DNA of 64,000 bases, from NCBI GenBank assembly GCA_034440575.1, contig JAOTOL010001470.1:891001-955000 (forward strand). Direction: 5' to 3'. A program made the translations under genes and the position numbers. Positions 1-11,467 of the stretch are shown in pieces (within the stretch, counting starts at the first letter, position 1; the number at the start of each line of letters is the position of its first letter). The DNA comes from Imbricaverruca yamaguchii (taxonomy: Eukaryota > Arthropoda > Thecostraca > Neoverrucidae). The notes below the pieces were generated by a model. The model was not told the DNA's origin. It ran no database searches and was given only the letters and a program-made list of their open reading frames with translations.

Positions 1-469
1 ATTAGGTCCTAAATCATTTTTCTTTCAACCATCACTTCTCAAGACTGAAAAAATCAATAAGAATCACGCATTTGCAACCTGTTTTGGGGAATGGCCCAAT
101 TGTGCATCCAGTTTCCTTTTGTTAACATCTGCCTCAAACTGCCTGGGCTTCACCAATTCCATTTCCCATGGAATTTCCAATTTATTCAATGAATGATGCA
201 AATTCCCATGGAAATGCACTGATTTGTATCCCATTTAAAGTACACATATGAGTTATTTTTCATAGCACGCTCTTGAACTATATGTATGGTGGAATACATT
301 ACAGGTTATATTACATATTTGTCTGAATTTTCATGAAATTGGAACATACCAGGAAAAGGCCTACAAATGAACATTTTATTGCCATAAATAGCTTTAAAAA
401 TAGTGCCAAGGTTTCACTCATATCACAGGACCAAGCATTCATTTCAATCCTTACCATGTTCTGTTAACT
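1..469. other. AT-rich DNA upstream of the hAT-type gene
   Basis: No coding signal. It may contain the promoter or an upstream exon of the hAT-type gene. A TTCCCATGGAA word recurs near 165 and 207. Confidence 0.3.
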
Positions 470-3400
470 ATGGTATTTGACAGAAAAAGAGGATGTGGTG
501 TGATTCATCGCTATCATTGTGGGTTACAGTGCTCATTATCTCCTGCAGATTCAGCCATGGAATGCATTGGCTCTAAGGCTGAGGAAGCACCTGATGTGGA
601 TTATCCAGCCATGGATGCTGCTGATGCCCAACTTGAGGAACCAGTCCAGAAGGCATGTGCGAATGCTGGATTAAATAAGACTACTAGTCAACAAGGAGCT
701 GCTGCAGGAGGTAATTCATATTTAGTAATTTAGGATCATATAAATATGTTATGCATTTGCAGCACTCTTTGCCACTGGACATGCACATTCATCAGGTATG
801 AGCCCATGTATTTAAAAACTTGTTTTTATGTGTGTGTGTGTGTGGGGGGGGGGTCATTTTGTGGATAATTAAAAAACAAAACAAAATATTCAGAGTTAGA
901 AAAGGGAGGCTGTGGATCATGACCACAACATTTTTGTCCATAAGAATCAAATGTTAAAAAATTATCCTTTTTAGTTTTCTATAAAAAATGTTTAATGAAT
1001 AGAGCGGACTGCAGCGTGTTCTTTGCAGTCAGCTTGCTCTCATAAAATGCTTACTTTAGCCAGAATCTTAAATAATATTCCTTATGGGAGAATATGCAAA
1101 ACTAATGTCATTAAAAATCCTCTGGTGCATTTTCTTCCATCCCTAAAGAGAAGCAAATGCTGAAAGTTTAAGTCAAACATCTTTTTCCGTTAAAACGTGA
1201 CGACTGGTTTAGCTTTTCTGGAGGTCACCTCACTTGACCGTAGCTAACTCGTTGACCATAGATGACCTGACCTCAAAATTTCCATACAAGATGCCAAATT
1301 TATGTGGAAAATGGTTGTCAAATTAAAAACGGCGCGCCGTTCTATCACCATCCGCGGTAAACATTGCGTGGTGGGGCCGAGCGGTGAACCCGCCGTGGTG
1401 CATATCAGCCACTGGGCATGATAAGGGCGCTCCGAGAGCACCCATAAGGCACTCCGAGGGTGCTTCAGGGAATTTCGAGGGCGCCGTTAAGGCATCACGA
1501 TGCTTCATGGTGTGGTGTGGGAGTTCCTTACTCATGGTTACTTTGGTCAGGTTTGGGTAGGAGCAATATTAGTGAAATTGCGAAGTAATAAAAATAATAA
1601 TTTTCGTAGTCGATTTTCCCTACCATACTTGCCCAACATGCAAGCTAGCAACGTTATTGTCTTCAGTATCTATAATTCGAAGATCCATACTGATAATGCG
1701 TCCTATAATCCTTCCACGTACAAATGTGGCACCAGGTGTTCAAAATGGCATTACGAATGTGACGTAACCAGTAACCAGGATGTCGCTGGTGTAAGCCGAC
1801 ATTTAACACTGGAGTAAACATTGGGCTGCATCACACGTCACTTGATTCATGTTCCGTTCATTTATGTGCCACTCGGGAATGAACAAAAAGTGAGATGTGG
1901 TTGCCATTTAGCTTTTAAAAAATGAATATGCGGGAGTTTGTGCCACCTATGGCGTCACAGCTATGTAAACGCCAGTTAACCACACCACAAATTATTAATA
2001 TATCATGTTTCTATTTCAGTGTCGTCGTCCGTTGAACCAAGCTGCGCTCTGGAAACGAGGGTATCGGCGTTAGAGAGGGACACCACCAGAATTTTTCGAC
2101 TGATGGGAAGTGCAGGTGCGGTGGCCTCGACCAATCCTCAGCTACCTAGCAACGTCGACGCCGCCATCAGATCTGCCAGAGGCGTCGATGATCTGCTTGC
2201 AGCCTGTGGAGGCCTCTTAAAGACGGCTGAGACGACGGATGGCTTTTATTGCTCTGTGTGTACGAAGGACGCATCGGGCACCCAACAAAGCCTTGCAGGT
2301 GTGTTCTCGTACAACTTCATCAAAGTCACTGCTTTCACATACGCCGAGCATTTGCCACTGCCTTTCAGAAGGCTGAAGGACACCGTGAAGAGGCACTTCG
2401 ACAGCGAGCGACATGTCCGAGCTCGGAAAGCGTCCGAGGAGAAGTCTCGACAGGCCTCAGCTCGAGAAAAGGAAGCCGGAAGTGTCGCCATGCGAGTGCT
2501 GAGGACGGCATATTATGTCTTGAAAAAGTCGTTGTCACATACCGTGTTCGAAGACCTCATCGTCCTCCAACAAATTAATGGAGTGAATGTGGGTGATATT
2601 AATCACTCAAAAATGTTCATGATGCAAGTGCGAGAGCAGTTCACAGCGGAAATCATTCGAAAGCTCGCTGATCACGTCAGAAGCCAGCCGTGTGTCGCAC
2701 TGATGGCTGACAAACTTACAATCAACCACAGGACGATCGACATCACTGCCATTACGACGATCGTGCCCGATGCTCCCGTAGGGCAAATGCTACAAAGCTT
2801 CGTGGTTGGGGCGCCCGTAGTCAAGGACCACGACGGCGACGGGCATGCTCGGCAGCTGCGAGCTACCTTAGCCGGAATCGGCATCGCATGCACCGAGCAG
2901 CTGTCTGCAATTGCAGCAGATGACCAGGTGCACCACAATGGTGTGCCAGGCAAGCTGTTCAGGATGATGAACCGTGAAAATGAAAACCGGCCGCCGTCTG
3001 CTGCTTGCGTGCCGTGTGTGTGGGACGGTTCGCACCTGGTCAATTTGGCCGACGGGACCGCCCGCCGCGACTCGACGTGCCGCTGGGTGGATGCCACCAT
3101 CGCTATCGTGACCCGTGCCACCAAACGCTTCTCCCATGGCAGTGGTCTAGAAAGTTTGTTGGAGGCTGGAACACAGCTTCGGCACCGCGTGCTCAGGCCA
3201 AAGCTGTGGTCCGAAACGCGCTTCGCCCCCCACGCGGCTGATGTCCTGAGCACGTTTCAAACCAACATCCCAGCGATGACGCGCGTGCTGCAGGGGCGCA
3301 TCGCCACGGAGCAGAGAGGCGGCGTCCGCAACGAACTGGAAGCTGACTTGAGGGCGCTGAAAGGTTAGTTAAGTTTGATTGTTTGCCTGATAATAGTAAT

Positions 3401-5354
3401 ATTTCCCATTTTTCCATACATGATATAGAAATTCGCGGTGTGAACCCTGCGCGGCACGCATCACTGTATTGTTTTCGCTGGAGTCATGTTCACCTGCGGA
3501 ATCGTGGACTTAAAATGTGAGACCTCAAAGCCCTTTAAACAACCAAACGTGGGATAATTGAGCTCATCACGATATAATAACAATGCTCGTCAACTAAGGG
3601 GTATATTCCCCATCCCTTGAATCCTCGTATGTTTTCGTCATAGGAGTCCTATCTATTCTTCACTATATAAGCAGTTGAAATAAACAGTGTTTTGTGCACT
3701 CACAGATCGAGACTTCCTAGCACGGGTAGGTGTCTTAATCGACGTGTACAAGGTGCTGGCCAGTGGAAGCCGAATACAGCAGCAGGTGCAGAACCTACCG
3801 TGGCAGTACGTGGCCGGCTTCGGACACACCATCTGCACCATCCGTGAAATGGCTGACATTCTGGATGTCCCCACCCGCGGCGACGTCTCCGTGGCAGACA
3901 TGATTGAGTTGGCCGATATGGATACCAGATGGCCAACTCTGTCGAGCTTCTCGTCGTGCGACAAAGCAGTGGTGAGCAGCGCTATTTTACCCTTAAGAGT
4001 TCTCCTTGAAACATACCTATTTACGTTTATCCGGAGTATTTCTAGCATTCATATTGCGCTTATCCAACATATAAAAGCCAGTATTGAGCCCACATCCTCG
4101 GCCACGTGGGCATTCAGTCGTCTCGTATCCGCAATACCAATGGCCTCTATGTATGTTCTGTTCATGTTCAATCTCTGTATGCTCTGTGTGTGTTCTGTTC
4201 TGTTCATTTATTTATTTGTAATTGTAGGTTACCTGTTTTGTTTTCAACATAAAAATAGCTCATCGATTTGCAAATAGTAAATCGCTCGCTACTACAAATT
4301 TACTCTAGCTTAGCCTAGATGATGGGCTTGGCTTATTGATGAATGCACTTTTGAGCCATATATGTCAGTTTTTCCAAGTAAAATCACTTTGTACAATGCT
4401 GTAACAGGTTGTGACTGCCAAGGCTAACCTTTTCCATCAACACACGCTTTTTCCGGTCTTTTCACGAACGATGCGTTCCATGTATTTGCACATGCATATC
4501 ATAAGTGAGAGTACTGTGATAGATGGCTGAGTAGTTATTTTGTTCCACTATTGACCGTGGCATTTGCCTGCCAAAGCACTTCGAATTAATCTCATTTCAA
4601 AATATCCTGGCGTATTGTTTTATACTTATCGTGTACAGCTAATTCAGGCTCCGCCATTCGTTCACAGACGAAGGACGCCACAGCCTTCTGTCGTAGCTTG
4701 GCCAGGCAATTGAGGCACAGGCGAGGTGGCTTGAATGCGACCGGTTCAAGAATGGGCACAGACAACCAGAGCCTGATGGACGCCATGCTCGACATCAGGG
4801 AGGTGGCCGATGTGGAGCGCATCAGGGCCACCAGTGACGCCAGTGCCGGCACCATCCAGCGTGCTGCCAGTCGCCTGGTGGCCCGCCGCGTCATTCCGCC
4901 GTCGTGCCGCTTGTCCCTCGAATCCGCGACCGCAGGCTACAAGGTGTTGCACGAGCCGCGCTGCGCGAATGGGTGCAACCAGCAGCTACTCAAGGTACTG
5001 TGGAAGAGCCGCGACAGTACGCCCAGCCTTGGACCATACGTGGACTTGGTAACCCGACTGTGGCTCATCTTCCCTACTGAGAGTGTTGTAGAAAGCATTG
5101 GGAGTGCAGTGCAGGAAGTGTTCGGCATGCACCGTCAGCTCGACCACGCCAACGCGGCGAAGGAGCTGGTAGTGCGCTGGAACGGGCCGGACCCGTGCCA
5201 GCCCGATGATGTGGTCCGGGCCGTTCAGCGCAAAGCCGGGTTCAACTTTACCCGGCACTCGACAAGTCTGCGCCAGTCGCTGGCTGGCACTGTCATCACG
5301 CGCCACAAAAGCACGGCATCTGCTAAGTGCGCAATATATGCGTATAAGGAATAG
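470..5354 (+). CDS. hAT-family transposase or transposase-derived gene, 4 exons
   Basis: Proposed exons are 470-710, 2020-3363, 3706-3971 and 4668-5354. Each border has AG/GT signals (donors GAG|GTAATT, AAAG|GTTAGT, GTG|GTGAGC; acceptors TTTCAG, CTCACAG, TTCACAG). The phases match at all three junctions, giving 845 codons without a stop. The ATG at 470 or the better-context ATG at 556 (gccATGg) could start it. The acidic first exon precedes a possible zinc finger (Cys158, Cys161, His206, His212, a long spacing for a BED finger). Next come hAT-like features: Asp311 in LMADKLT, Asp381/382 in IAADDQVHH, a CVWDGSH segment, then WSETRF. The last exon carries a C-terminal dimerisation-like segment (LWLIFPTESVVES). 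hAT proteins cut and paste DNA in the nucleus. An intact spliced frame fits either a recently active element or a domesticated gene. The family call is from motifs only; exon 1 is the least certain part. Confidence 0.62.
711..2019 (+). other. First intron of the hAT-type gene
   Basis: Between the proposed donor at 711 and the acceptor at 2018-2019. It contains a short TG/G run near 830-855 and one copy of a TGACC-rich dispersed repeat (about 900-1365, minus orientation). I see no convincing coding exon inside it. Confidence 0.45.
900..1365 (-). repeat. TGACC-rich dispersed repeat, copy 1
   Basis: Read on the minus strand, this matches 9890-10300 read on the plus strand, with shared blocks such as ACCAGTCGTCACG, GAGGTCA, TCAACGAGTTAG, CTTTCAGC and GGCTAAAGTAAGCATTTT. 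Similarity by eye is roughly two thirds. The two copies therefore form an inverted pair around the hAT-type gene, about 8.5 kb apart. Confidence 0.6.
3364..3705 (+). other. Second intron of the hAT-type gene
   Basis: A 342-bp AT-rich interval with donor GTTAGT and acceptor CTCACAG. Splicing takes the reading frame from phase 1 into the next exon without a stop. No other feature seen. Confidence 0.55.
3972..4667 (+). other. Third intron of the hAT-type gene
   Basis: A 696-bp interval from donor GTGAGC to acceptor TTCACAG. The frame is phase 0 on both sides. It is AT-rich, with tandem tgttctgttc-like stretches near 4150-4210 and no coding signal. Confidence 0.5.
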
Positions 5355-5390
5355 CACGCGCCTGTTCAGTAGAAGGAAAGTGAGACCCCA

Positions 5391-5540
5391 GGGCGTCTGT
5401 AGCTCAGTAGGAAACTGGGTGTCTGAGAAACAAGAGGTGCTGTGTTCGGTCGATTCTCGGCGGTGTCCTCCCTTCCTGCCAAGTTGAGAGGCAAGCGATG
5501 CAATGTGGCCCCAACTGATTAGCCACAAATAACACAAAAA
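5391..5540 (+). mobile_element. tRNA-derived SINE-like element
   Basis: Starts with a tRNA-like head: an A-box-like TAGCTCAGTAGG and a B-box-like GGTCGATTC about 45 bp later, at the spacing of an internal RNA polymerase III promoter. A non-tRNA body follows. It lies just after the last hAT exon. It is not a functional tRNA, since the acceptor stem does not close. Boundaries are approximate. Confidence 0.55.
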
Positions 5541-6148
5541 GTATGACTCCACGACCTACCCTAGCTCAGGTCTTTGCCCTTAAACTCTTCTTACCTACCA
5601 ACAGCGTGCACCTTAGTGTGCGGGAAAATTCCAGTTTTACACCATTTTGAGAACGTTGGGGACGGCCGCACGAGCCCGCTCCCGCCAACCGCTTTCTGTC
5701 GTCTTCCCATTTGCTGGATAACCAGCTCAATCTGAAGGATAATATTAAGGGAACGCTGAAGTACCTTGGCATGTCGTATCGGAATGGTCCGCTTATTAGA
5801 TCAGCTCTCTGCTGTGTCAACCAGGAAGCCTTATGACGTAGCCATGGGCGAAAGCTGCATTGTTCGAACTGTAACCAAGGTCCAAACAGCTTCTTCCTGC
5901 GGCATCCACCGGTGGCCCCCAAACATATTTCGTGCACTTAATGGTGACACAGCTCACGACTCCAAACCTAAAAAGTGTCTCCAATTTCTGGCTGAAATAT
6001 GTATGAACTGCAACGAGGATCAAACATTATTTTTCAACGCCGCGAAGCAGGTGTGCGAGGCACTTGTTTTATGAAACATATATGCAAAAAAATTGAGACA
6101 GCTCACAGGTTCGTCGGTGACAGCTTCGGCATTTTTTTCACCCCTGCC
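5541..6148. other. Intergenic, no clear feature
   Basis: Contains short chance reading frames on both strands but no splice-consistent exon or recognisable domain. A GC-rich patch near 5660-5700 may be the remnant of a repeat. Confidence 0.4.
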
Positions 6149-6690
6149 GTTGAGATTCAGATTCGTTAAACACCCGGACCCCTGCGATTATCATGAATCC
6201 TTGCATACATATAGTACTCGACTCGTTGAGTACAGCAGGGGCAGTCATTTCGCATCACATTGGAAACTTTGACCTCCAGAGGTCAAGGACGCTGGTTGTT
6301 CAGCAAGGACGTTGACCCCGGACCCCTACGATTTGGACCAAGATGTGCTATTGTATGCTCTTTAATGCGCTGATTTCAATGGTGAAAACCGGTTTGCGTC
6401 ACATTAAAAAGTAAGCCCTACAGAGCCAAATGTATTTCCACCATATTTACATTGAGATTCAGATTCGTTAAACACCCGGACCCCTGCGATTCTCATGAAT
6501 CCTTGCATACATATGGTACTCGGCTCGCTGAGTACAGTAGTGGCAGATATTTCGCATCACATTGAAAGCTTTGACCTCCAGAGGTCAAGGACGCTCGTTG
6601 TTCAGCAAGGACGTTGACCCCGGACCCCTACGATTTGGATTAAGATGTGCTATTGTATGCTCTTCAATGCGCTGATTTCAATGCGCTTAT
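6149..6690 (+). repeat. Tandem repeat family A, about 302-bp units
   Basis: Two units start at about 6151 and 6453 with TGAGATTCAGATTCGTTAAA and share GGACCCCTGCGATT, GACCTCCAGAGGTCAAGG and CCCCTACGATTTGGA. The second unit ends abruptly near 6690. Each unit carries the palindrome TTTGACCTCCAGAGGTCAA. The same family occurs at 13255-13460 and, inverted, at 19690-20780. Confidence 0.85.
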
Positions 6691-6985
6691 GGGATTCCCA
6701 AACGATTGTCTCATGGAGAAGGTTTCATGTCCTGAGGACAATGCCATGCAATTTGATCGGTCAATCCCATGGGATTTTACCATTAGGGATATGAATATTA
6801 AGCAGTGAAGCAGCGAATATGACATCAATAGCATATAAAATATACCTTTATGAGTATAGTATTTTCGAAGTTAATTCTCCCTCAACAATATTAGTTAATT
6901 CTCGAAAATTGCCCTTCCGCTGTGTTGTGAGTGCCTATTTCCTGAATATTCCGCTTGGCGGCGTTACTCACCCTCTCGGCAGCAA

Positions 6986-9900
6986 ATGTCCGTGCTTCAT
7001 GCTCACCCTGCCCAGACTCGCACTGCTGCCCGGAACGTGGGCCTACAAAGATCAAGCGCGCCATACGTCTTTGCTGCGGTTAAGTGCACGCCAAGACTCC
7101 ACGACAAGGTGAGTGCGATATGCTATCGGTAGGGACCATGTTTTGTTTACCGTTGATATCCATGGATTGATTTCCTTATATTGGTATGCTTAAGTTCGCC
7201 GCCAGGTGTGTAAAGGGTTTCGCTGTGTAGGTGGGGTTGGCCACCAAATCAACCTTCCATGTATATCACACTGCATTGATTTAATTATACATCATATGTT
7301 AAGATGCCAATATTACCACCAGATTATTGTAACTTATAATTTTAGCGCAACATAGCTATCGGTGCTGTAAATCCTAGCATCATTTGTAATAGCGTATCAT
7401 TAACTTTTTGATGTTGTGCAGTTGCGCAGCCAGGGTTTCCCGAAAGGGCCGGATAAACAAATTATCGTGAACGCTTTCAGTGCGCTTCGCGCGTCACAAA
7501 GTCGCTCGTTTTTCTGGTGAAAATAACCAAATTTCTAACCAGTTAGATGTACTTTTTTGGTAATGTGCTTCCCTCACCTGGCTGGGACTCTGATTGAGAT
7601 GACGTATTTCCGCACACTGGAATTTGCGCGAGGAATGAGTGATTTCCTTCTTTTCGTACCCGACATATATACGGTCTAGCCAATTTCGGTAGCATTTTTA
7701 TTTGCCTAAGAATTTTCACTTGCTAATGTGTACATTCTAAAAGCGAATGAAGTGGATTACGAAGTGTTTATTCACATCACACTCACTCGCATGAGTGAAA
7801 CATTGCCCTCCAATTATTTGCATGTAAGTTGCTATACATATGGTTTTTGTTGCGTTATGGATGTTGTAGCAATGTTGGATCAGTAGTTAGGTTCCCGTCG
7901 ACTGGGATCAGCCAGGTTAGACTGGTTGCTCAAAGGGGTGTTGGGGTGTTGAAGATTGCAGCAGGTTATGACGTGCTACATTGAGTTTGATTTGGTGCGG
8001 GTGGGTTCTAATCAAGTTAGTTGAATCTGGTTGAGTCGGGTCGGGTACCATTGGTTTGATGATGTGCATCGGACCTCTAAGGCGCACCGAAAACACGGTT
8101 ACGTTGTGTGGTTCGTTTTCTTCTTCTTTTTCTGTTCAAGCATTATAAGGTCCCTGTGTATATTTTTTTGTTGTATGGCAATCACAGGCTCCAGAGGATA
8201 TTTAACATCAGCCTTGATTTATCATGTTGATAGAAACGTGCCGTTTGACCACCTACCGGTGCTATTCCTGTTATTTTGCATCTTCAATTATAGTCGAAAT
8301 GTTACGAGTTCTGTTTAGATCACATTTTGTTTCTAAATTCTGCTTCAGTTGGCATTATATTCATTCGCGAGCAATTTTTAAGGGTGTGAATCACGCTCAT
8401 TTTATTTCATAACAAGTAGCAGATTGGTCTTGAAAACTGGGCGAATTACCCCTGCAAAATGTAACCCAACGACGACAAATCGGAAAGCATAATTTGTGTA
8501 GTTGTGTTCACATTGGTGTTCTTTTCAATCGTGCTGGTGCATTGCAAATTTCAGATGTGACTAAGTTTAGTCTCTTTAAGGCACACCGAAAATGCAGTCA
8601 TATTTTGAAAGTAATGGATCAGTGTTTTGCCATAATACATACGGTTAATAAATCGCATTATTATACATTTACGTGAATGTATGTCTGCTAATTTGATGTT
8701 GATATGTCACTACCAGGCTAATAATGTTTCGCATGTGAGATTGAGTATGCTGTCTTATTCCCAGGGAGTGGTCAGCACGAAGGAAAGCCACAGTACCCCA
8801 AACATGAAGCGTGCGATTCTGCAGCGCTACGCGAACGATTCGACGCTTGGTGACGAGGTAATGCACTCTTTTCAAAGTTTTGTTTGCTCCGACACTGTTG
8901 AGATAGTTGCATAGGATATCAATGTACCTATGCGAAGCTCTCCTACAATCGCTGACACTGAAATACGCGTTTTGAATAATGTATTGTCCCGTTCTGAAAC
9001 ACTAATGATGGCCGTATGATATATTGCCATAACATCCGTGGCTGATGGAGTATTCAGCCTGAAGGGGCCCTGGGCAGACATGAAGGCCCCTGTGCCAACA
9101 TGAAGGGCCCTGGACCGACACGAAGTACTACTGTGCCGACGTGAAGGGTCCTGGAACAGTGACGTAGCCAAGGGGAGAGGGAGGGGCAGCCCTCCTGATT
9201 CAGAGATGACTGGCCTGAGATTCTTCAAAGATTGAGAGAGGCCCCTAATGGATGAACAATGTCCACTGTGAGGTTTAAAAAAACTGTTGGCTGGCGATCG
9301 AGGTGAGGAATACTGAGAGCCACCCTCGGAGCTAGAATTATCTTGAACCAACAAGAGCTGTCGATCACTAGGAAGGTCCCTTGCAGCCTGAGAGGGCCCT
9401 AGAGGGCTAACAGAATCCCCTGAGATCTAAGAAGAGTCCCTAAGGATAACGATGTTTGTTAGGAATAGTGAGGGCAGTCAGAGCTAGAAAACCCATGAAG
9501 CTAGAAAGTCTGTCAAGGACTGGGAATGGCCCCAAGCAACTGGTGAGAAAACTTGACAAAAGATAATAGAAACGAAAATGGTCACTGAACGCTAGAGAGG
9601 TCTGGACTTGGATGCCTAGGAGGCTTATAAGGGTCCCAATGAGAAAAATGGGCCCCATGAGATCATTGCTAAGTTTCTTATGGATTAGTTTCAAAGGCGC
9701 TAGTTCGTTAACACGGTTGGCCTGTCTCCAGGGCTTTCCGTGAGCATAATGTGAATAATAGCCGAATATCGTTCCGAAGAGTCTGGTTCGAACAGTAGCC
9801 TTAGAATCTACCTGGTGTGCTCGCCTCCTAGAACATGCACATTAACCTGTCCCGTCTCGTGTGTGGGGGGGGGGTCTTCAACCGCCCCCTCAGGTTTTTT

Positions 9901-11467
9901 GCGGATGGTGGACGAACGGCGCGGGGCAGCGCACCTAAATTTGACATACCTTTTTCCACATCAATTTGGCATGCTGTTTCCAAATTTTGAAGTCAGGTAG
10001 GTCATCTAGGGTCAACGAGTTAGTCAAGGTCATGTGAGGTCACCTCCAAAAAAGTTCAACCAGTCGTCACGCTTTAACGGATACAGATATTTTAATGAAA
10101 CTTTCAGCGTTTGCTTGTCTTTAGGGATGAAATAAAATGTACGAGTGGAATTTCTCTTTTTTCGTTTTTGACTACATATAGATTTTGCATATTTGCCAAT
10201 TGCAGTTCAAATATAATATTCTGGCTAAAGTAAGCATTTTTATAAGGGCAAGTTGACTTCCAACAACGTTTCTCGGTCTGCTCTAGCGATTGGGAAAAGG
10301 AATTTAAAGGAAACTTGAAAACTCAAAATTATGAAATTTCCAAAAAATATTTTTTTTTATATATTTTGGTGGGGCCAAAGAATTGTATGGTCCTGGTTGA
10401 TTTCGCTGTTCTTTTCTCATTCCAAATAAATTTTGTTTTTTCATATATCCCAAAATTAACTCCCCAGACCCCAAAACATAATGGAAGTCGTGCAAAGTCG
10501 TGAAAATCTAGCCCCCTGGTGACGTCACTTTTGGGGCGGAATTGCTTTTAAGGGGTGGATCCGGATACTACCCGTCGAGCGCTTTCAGATGACATCTCTT
10601 TCGGGTTCGTGCGACGCTTAGTTTGGATTTTAGAGGGGGTTTCTATCCACCTCCCTCCCCCCCCACGATACGGGATGTGAGGATCCGACCGGAGAGACGG
10701 CGCGGGTTAAAGCAATAGCTTCACATTGGAGTTTTTCAGAGCCAGCTCATCGAAATAGAAATCGTCGATGCACGGTATGCCTGCAACATGTGGATAGTCA
10801 TGGTTGTAGCCACATCGCAGAGGCTCGGGGAGGTGCGAATCAGAATTAGGAGACAAAATCAGCGTCTTTAGGACTTCATTTGACAAACCATTTATTAAGG
10901 GGAAAATGTGGAAAATGTCTATTTCGCGTCCAATATTTCCGGAACAAAAGCAAATTTTCACAAACTCTGAGGCACATTTCCTACCAGCCCCCTCCCCCAA
11001 TAGTTGCACCCATATGCAAAGCGCAGAATCGGCACCGCTGGTAACCGTCCCAGTGTTTGTTGGCTACAAAACAGCATATTCGCCTGGCTTAGAGAAACTG
11101 GTCTCCCGGCCATGGTAAAGTACGCAGATCATGCATGTTTACTTCCGTGTATTGCCGTTCAGACTCGATTTAAGCAGCCCGTATACATTTGTATGATCTT
11201 TTGAAACACCGAACGTGCACTCAATCTTCAATATTTTAACTTATTCTCCTGCGCAGGTCGAGAAAATGTAGAAAAGTTGCTTGTTGTGTGATGTTTGCAA
11301 ATTGGGTCGTTCGTATACAGAATGTTTATTGTAGTAACTATAATTCGCACTCATGCCTTCATTATAATTTGTCCGTTTTCACTTGACAGAACAAAGAAGT
11401 CTATGAGGATGGCCATTCCAAGTCAAGAACATGTCCGAAGATGTCAGTGGACTGGGCCAACGATAAG
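6986..11467 (+). CDS. Candidate host gene, three phase-0 exons
   Basis: Exons 6986-7108 (41 codons, from an ATG; donor ACAAG|GTGAGT), 8765-8857 (31 codons; acceptor TTATTCCCAG, donor GACGAG|GTAATG) and 11390-11467 (26 codons; acceptor ACTTGACAG, donor GATAAG|GTACGA). All three lengths are multiples of three and all junctions are phase 0, which is unlikely for random splice-like sites. The predicted 98 residues are hydrophilic and I do not recognise a domain. Later exons are uncertain: an open segment at 12389-12531 ends in TAA overlapping an AATAAA signal, and a strong acceptor lies at 12660. It could also be a chance set of signals within repeats. Confidence 0.35.
7109..8764. other. Intron-like, AT-rich interval
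   Basis: No coding signal. A block near 8075-8100 (CTCTAAGGCGCACCGAAAA) recurs diverged near 8573-8592 (CTTTAAGGCACACCGAAAA), suggesting an old local duplication about 495 bp apart. Confidence 0.35.
9050..9700. repeat. Degenerate 20-24 bp minisatellite
   Basis: Between 9060 and 9150 units of about 20-21 bp of the form GGCCCTGGNCCGACATGAAG repeat with substitutions. Further right, looser units with AGAGGGCCCTAGAG or AGAGTCCCTAAG spacing continue to about 9690. Related in style to arrays at 41370-42640, 58080-59100 and 63440-64000. Confidence 0.6.
9890..10300 (+). repeat. TGACC-rich dispersed repeat, copy 2
   Basis: Inverted partner of 900-1365. Contains clustered GGTCA/TGACC half sites between 9990 and 10055 and the shared tail GGCTAAAGTAAGCATTTTT. 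The right edge is unclear. Confidence 0.6.
10300..11389. other. Intron-like interval with no clear gene
   Basis: AT-rich to 10500, then a GC-rich patch with CT and C runs (10500-10700). A 100-codon minus-strand frame at 10707-11009 has no recognisable motif and probably arises by chance. Confidence 0.35.

Noticed and set aside
5391..5470. Functional tRNA gene
   Set aside because: Promoter boxes are present but no closed cloverleaf; a SINE body follows.
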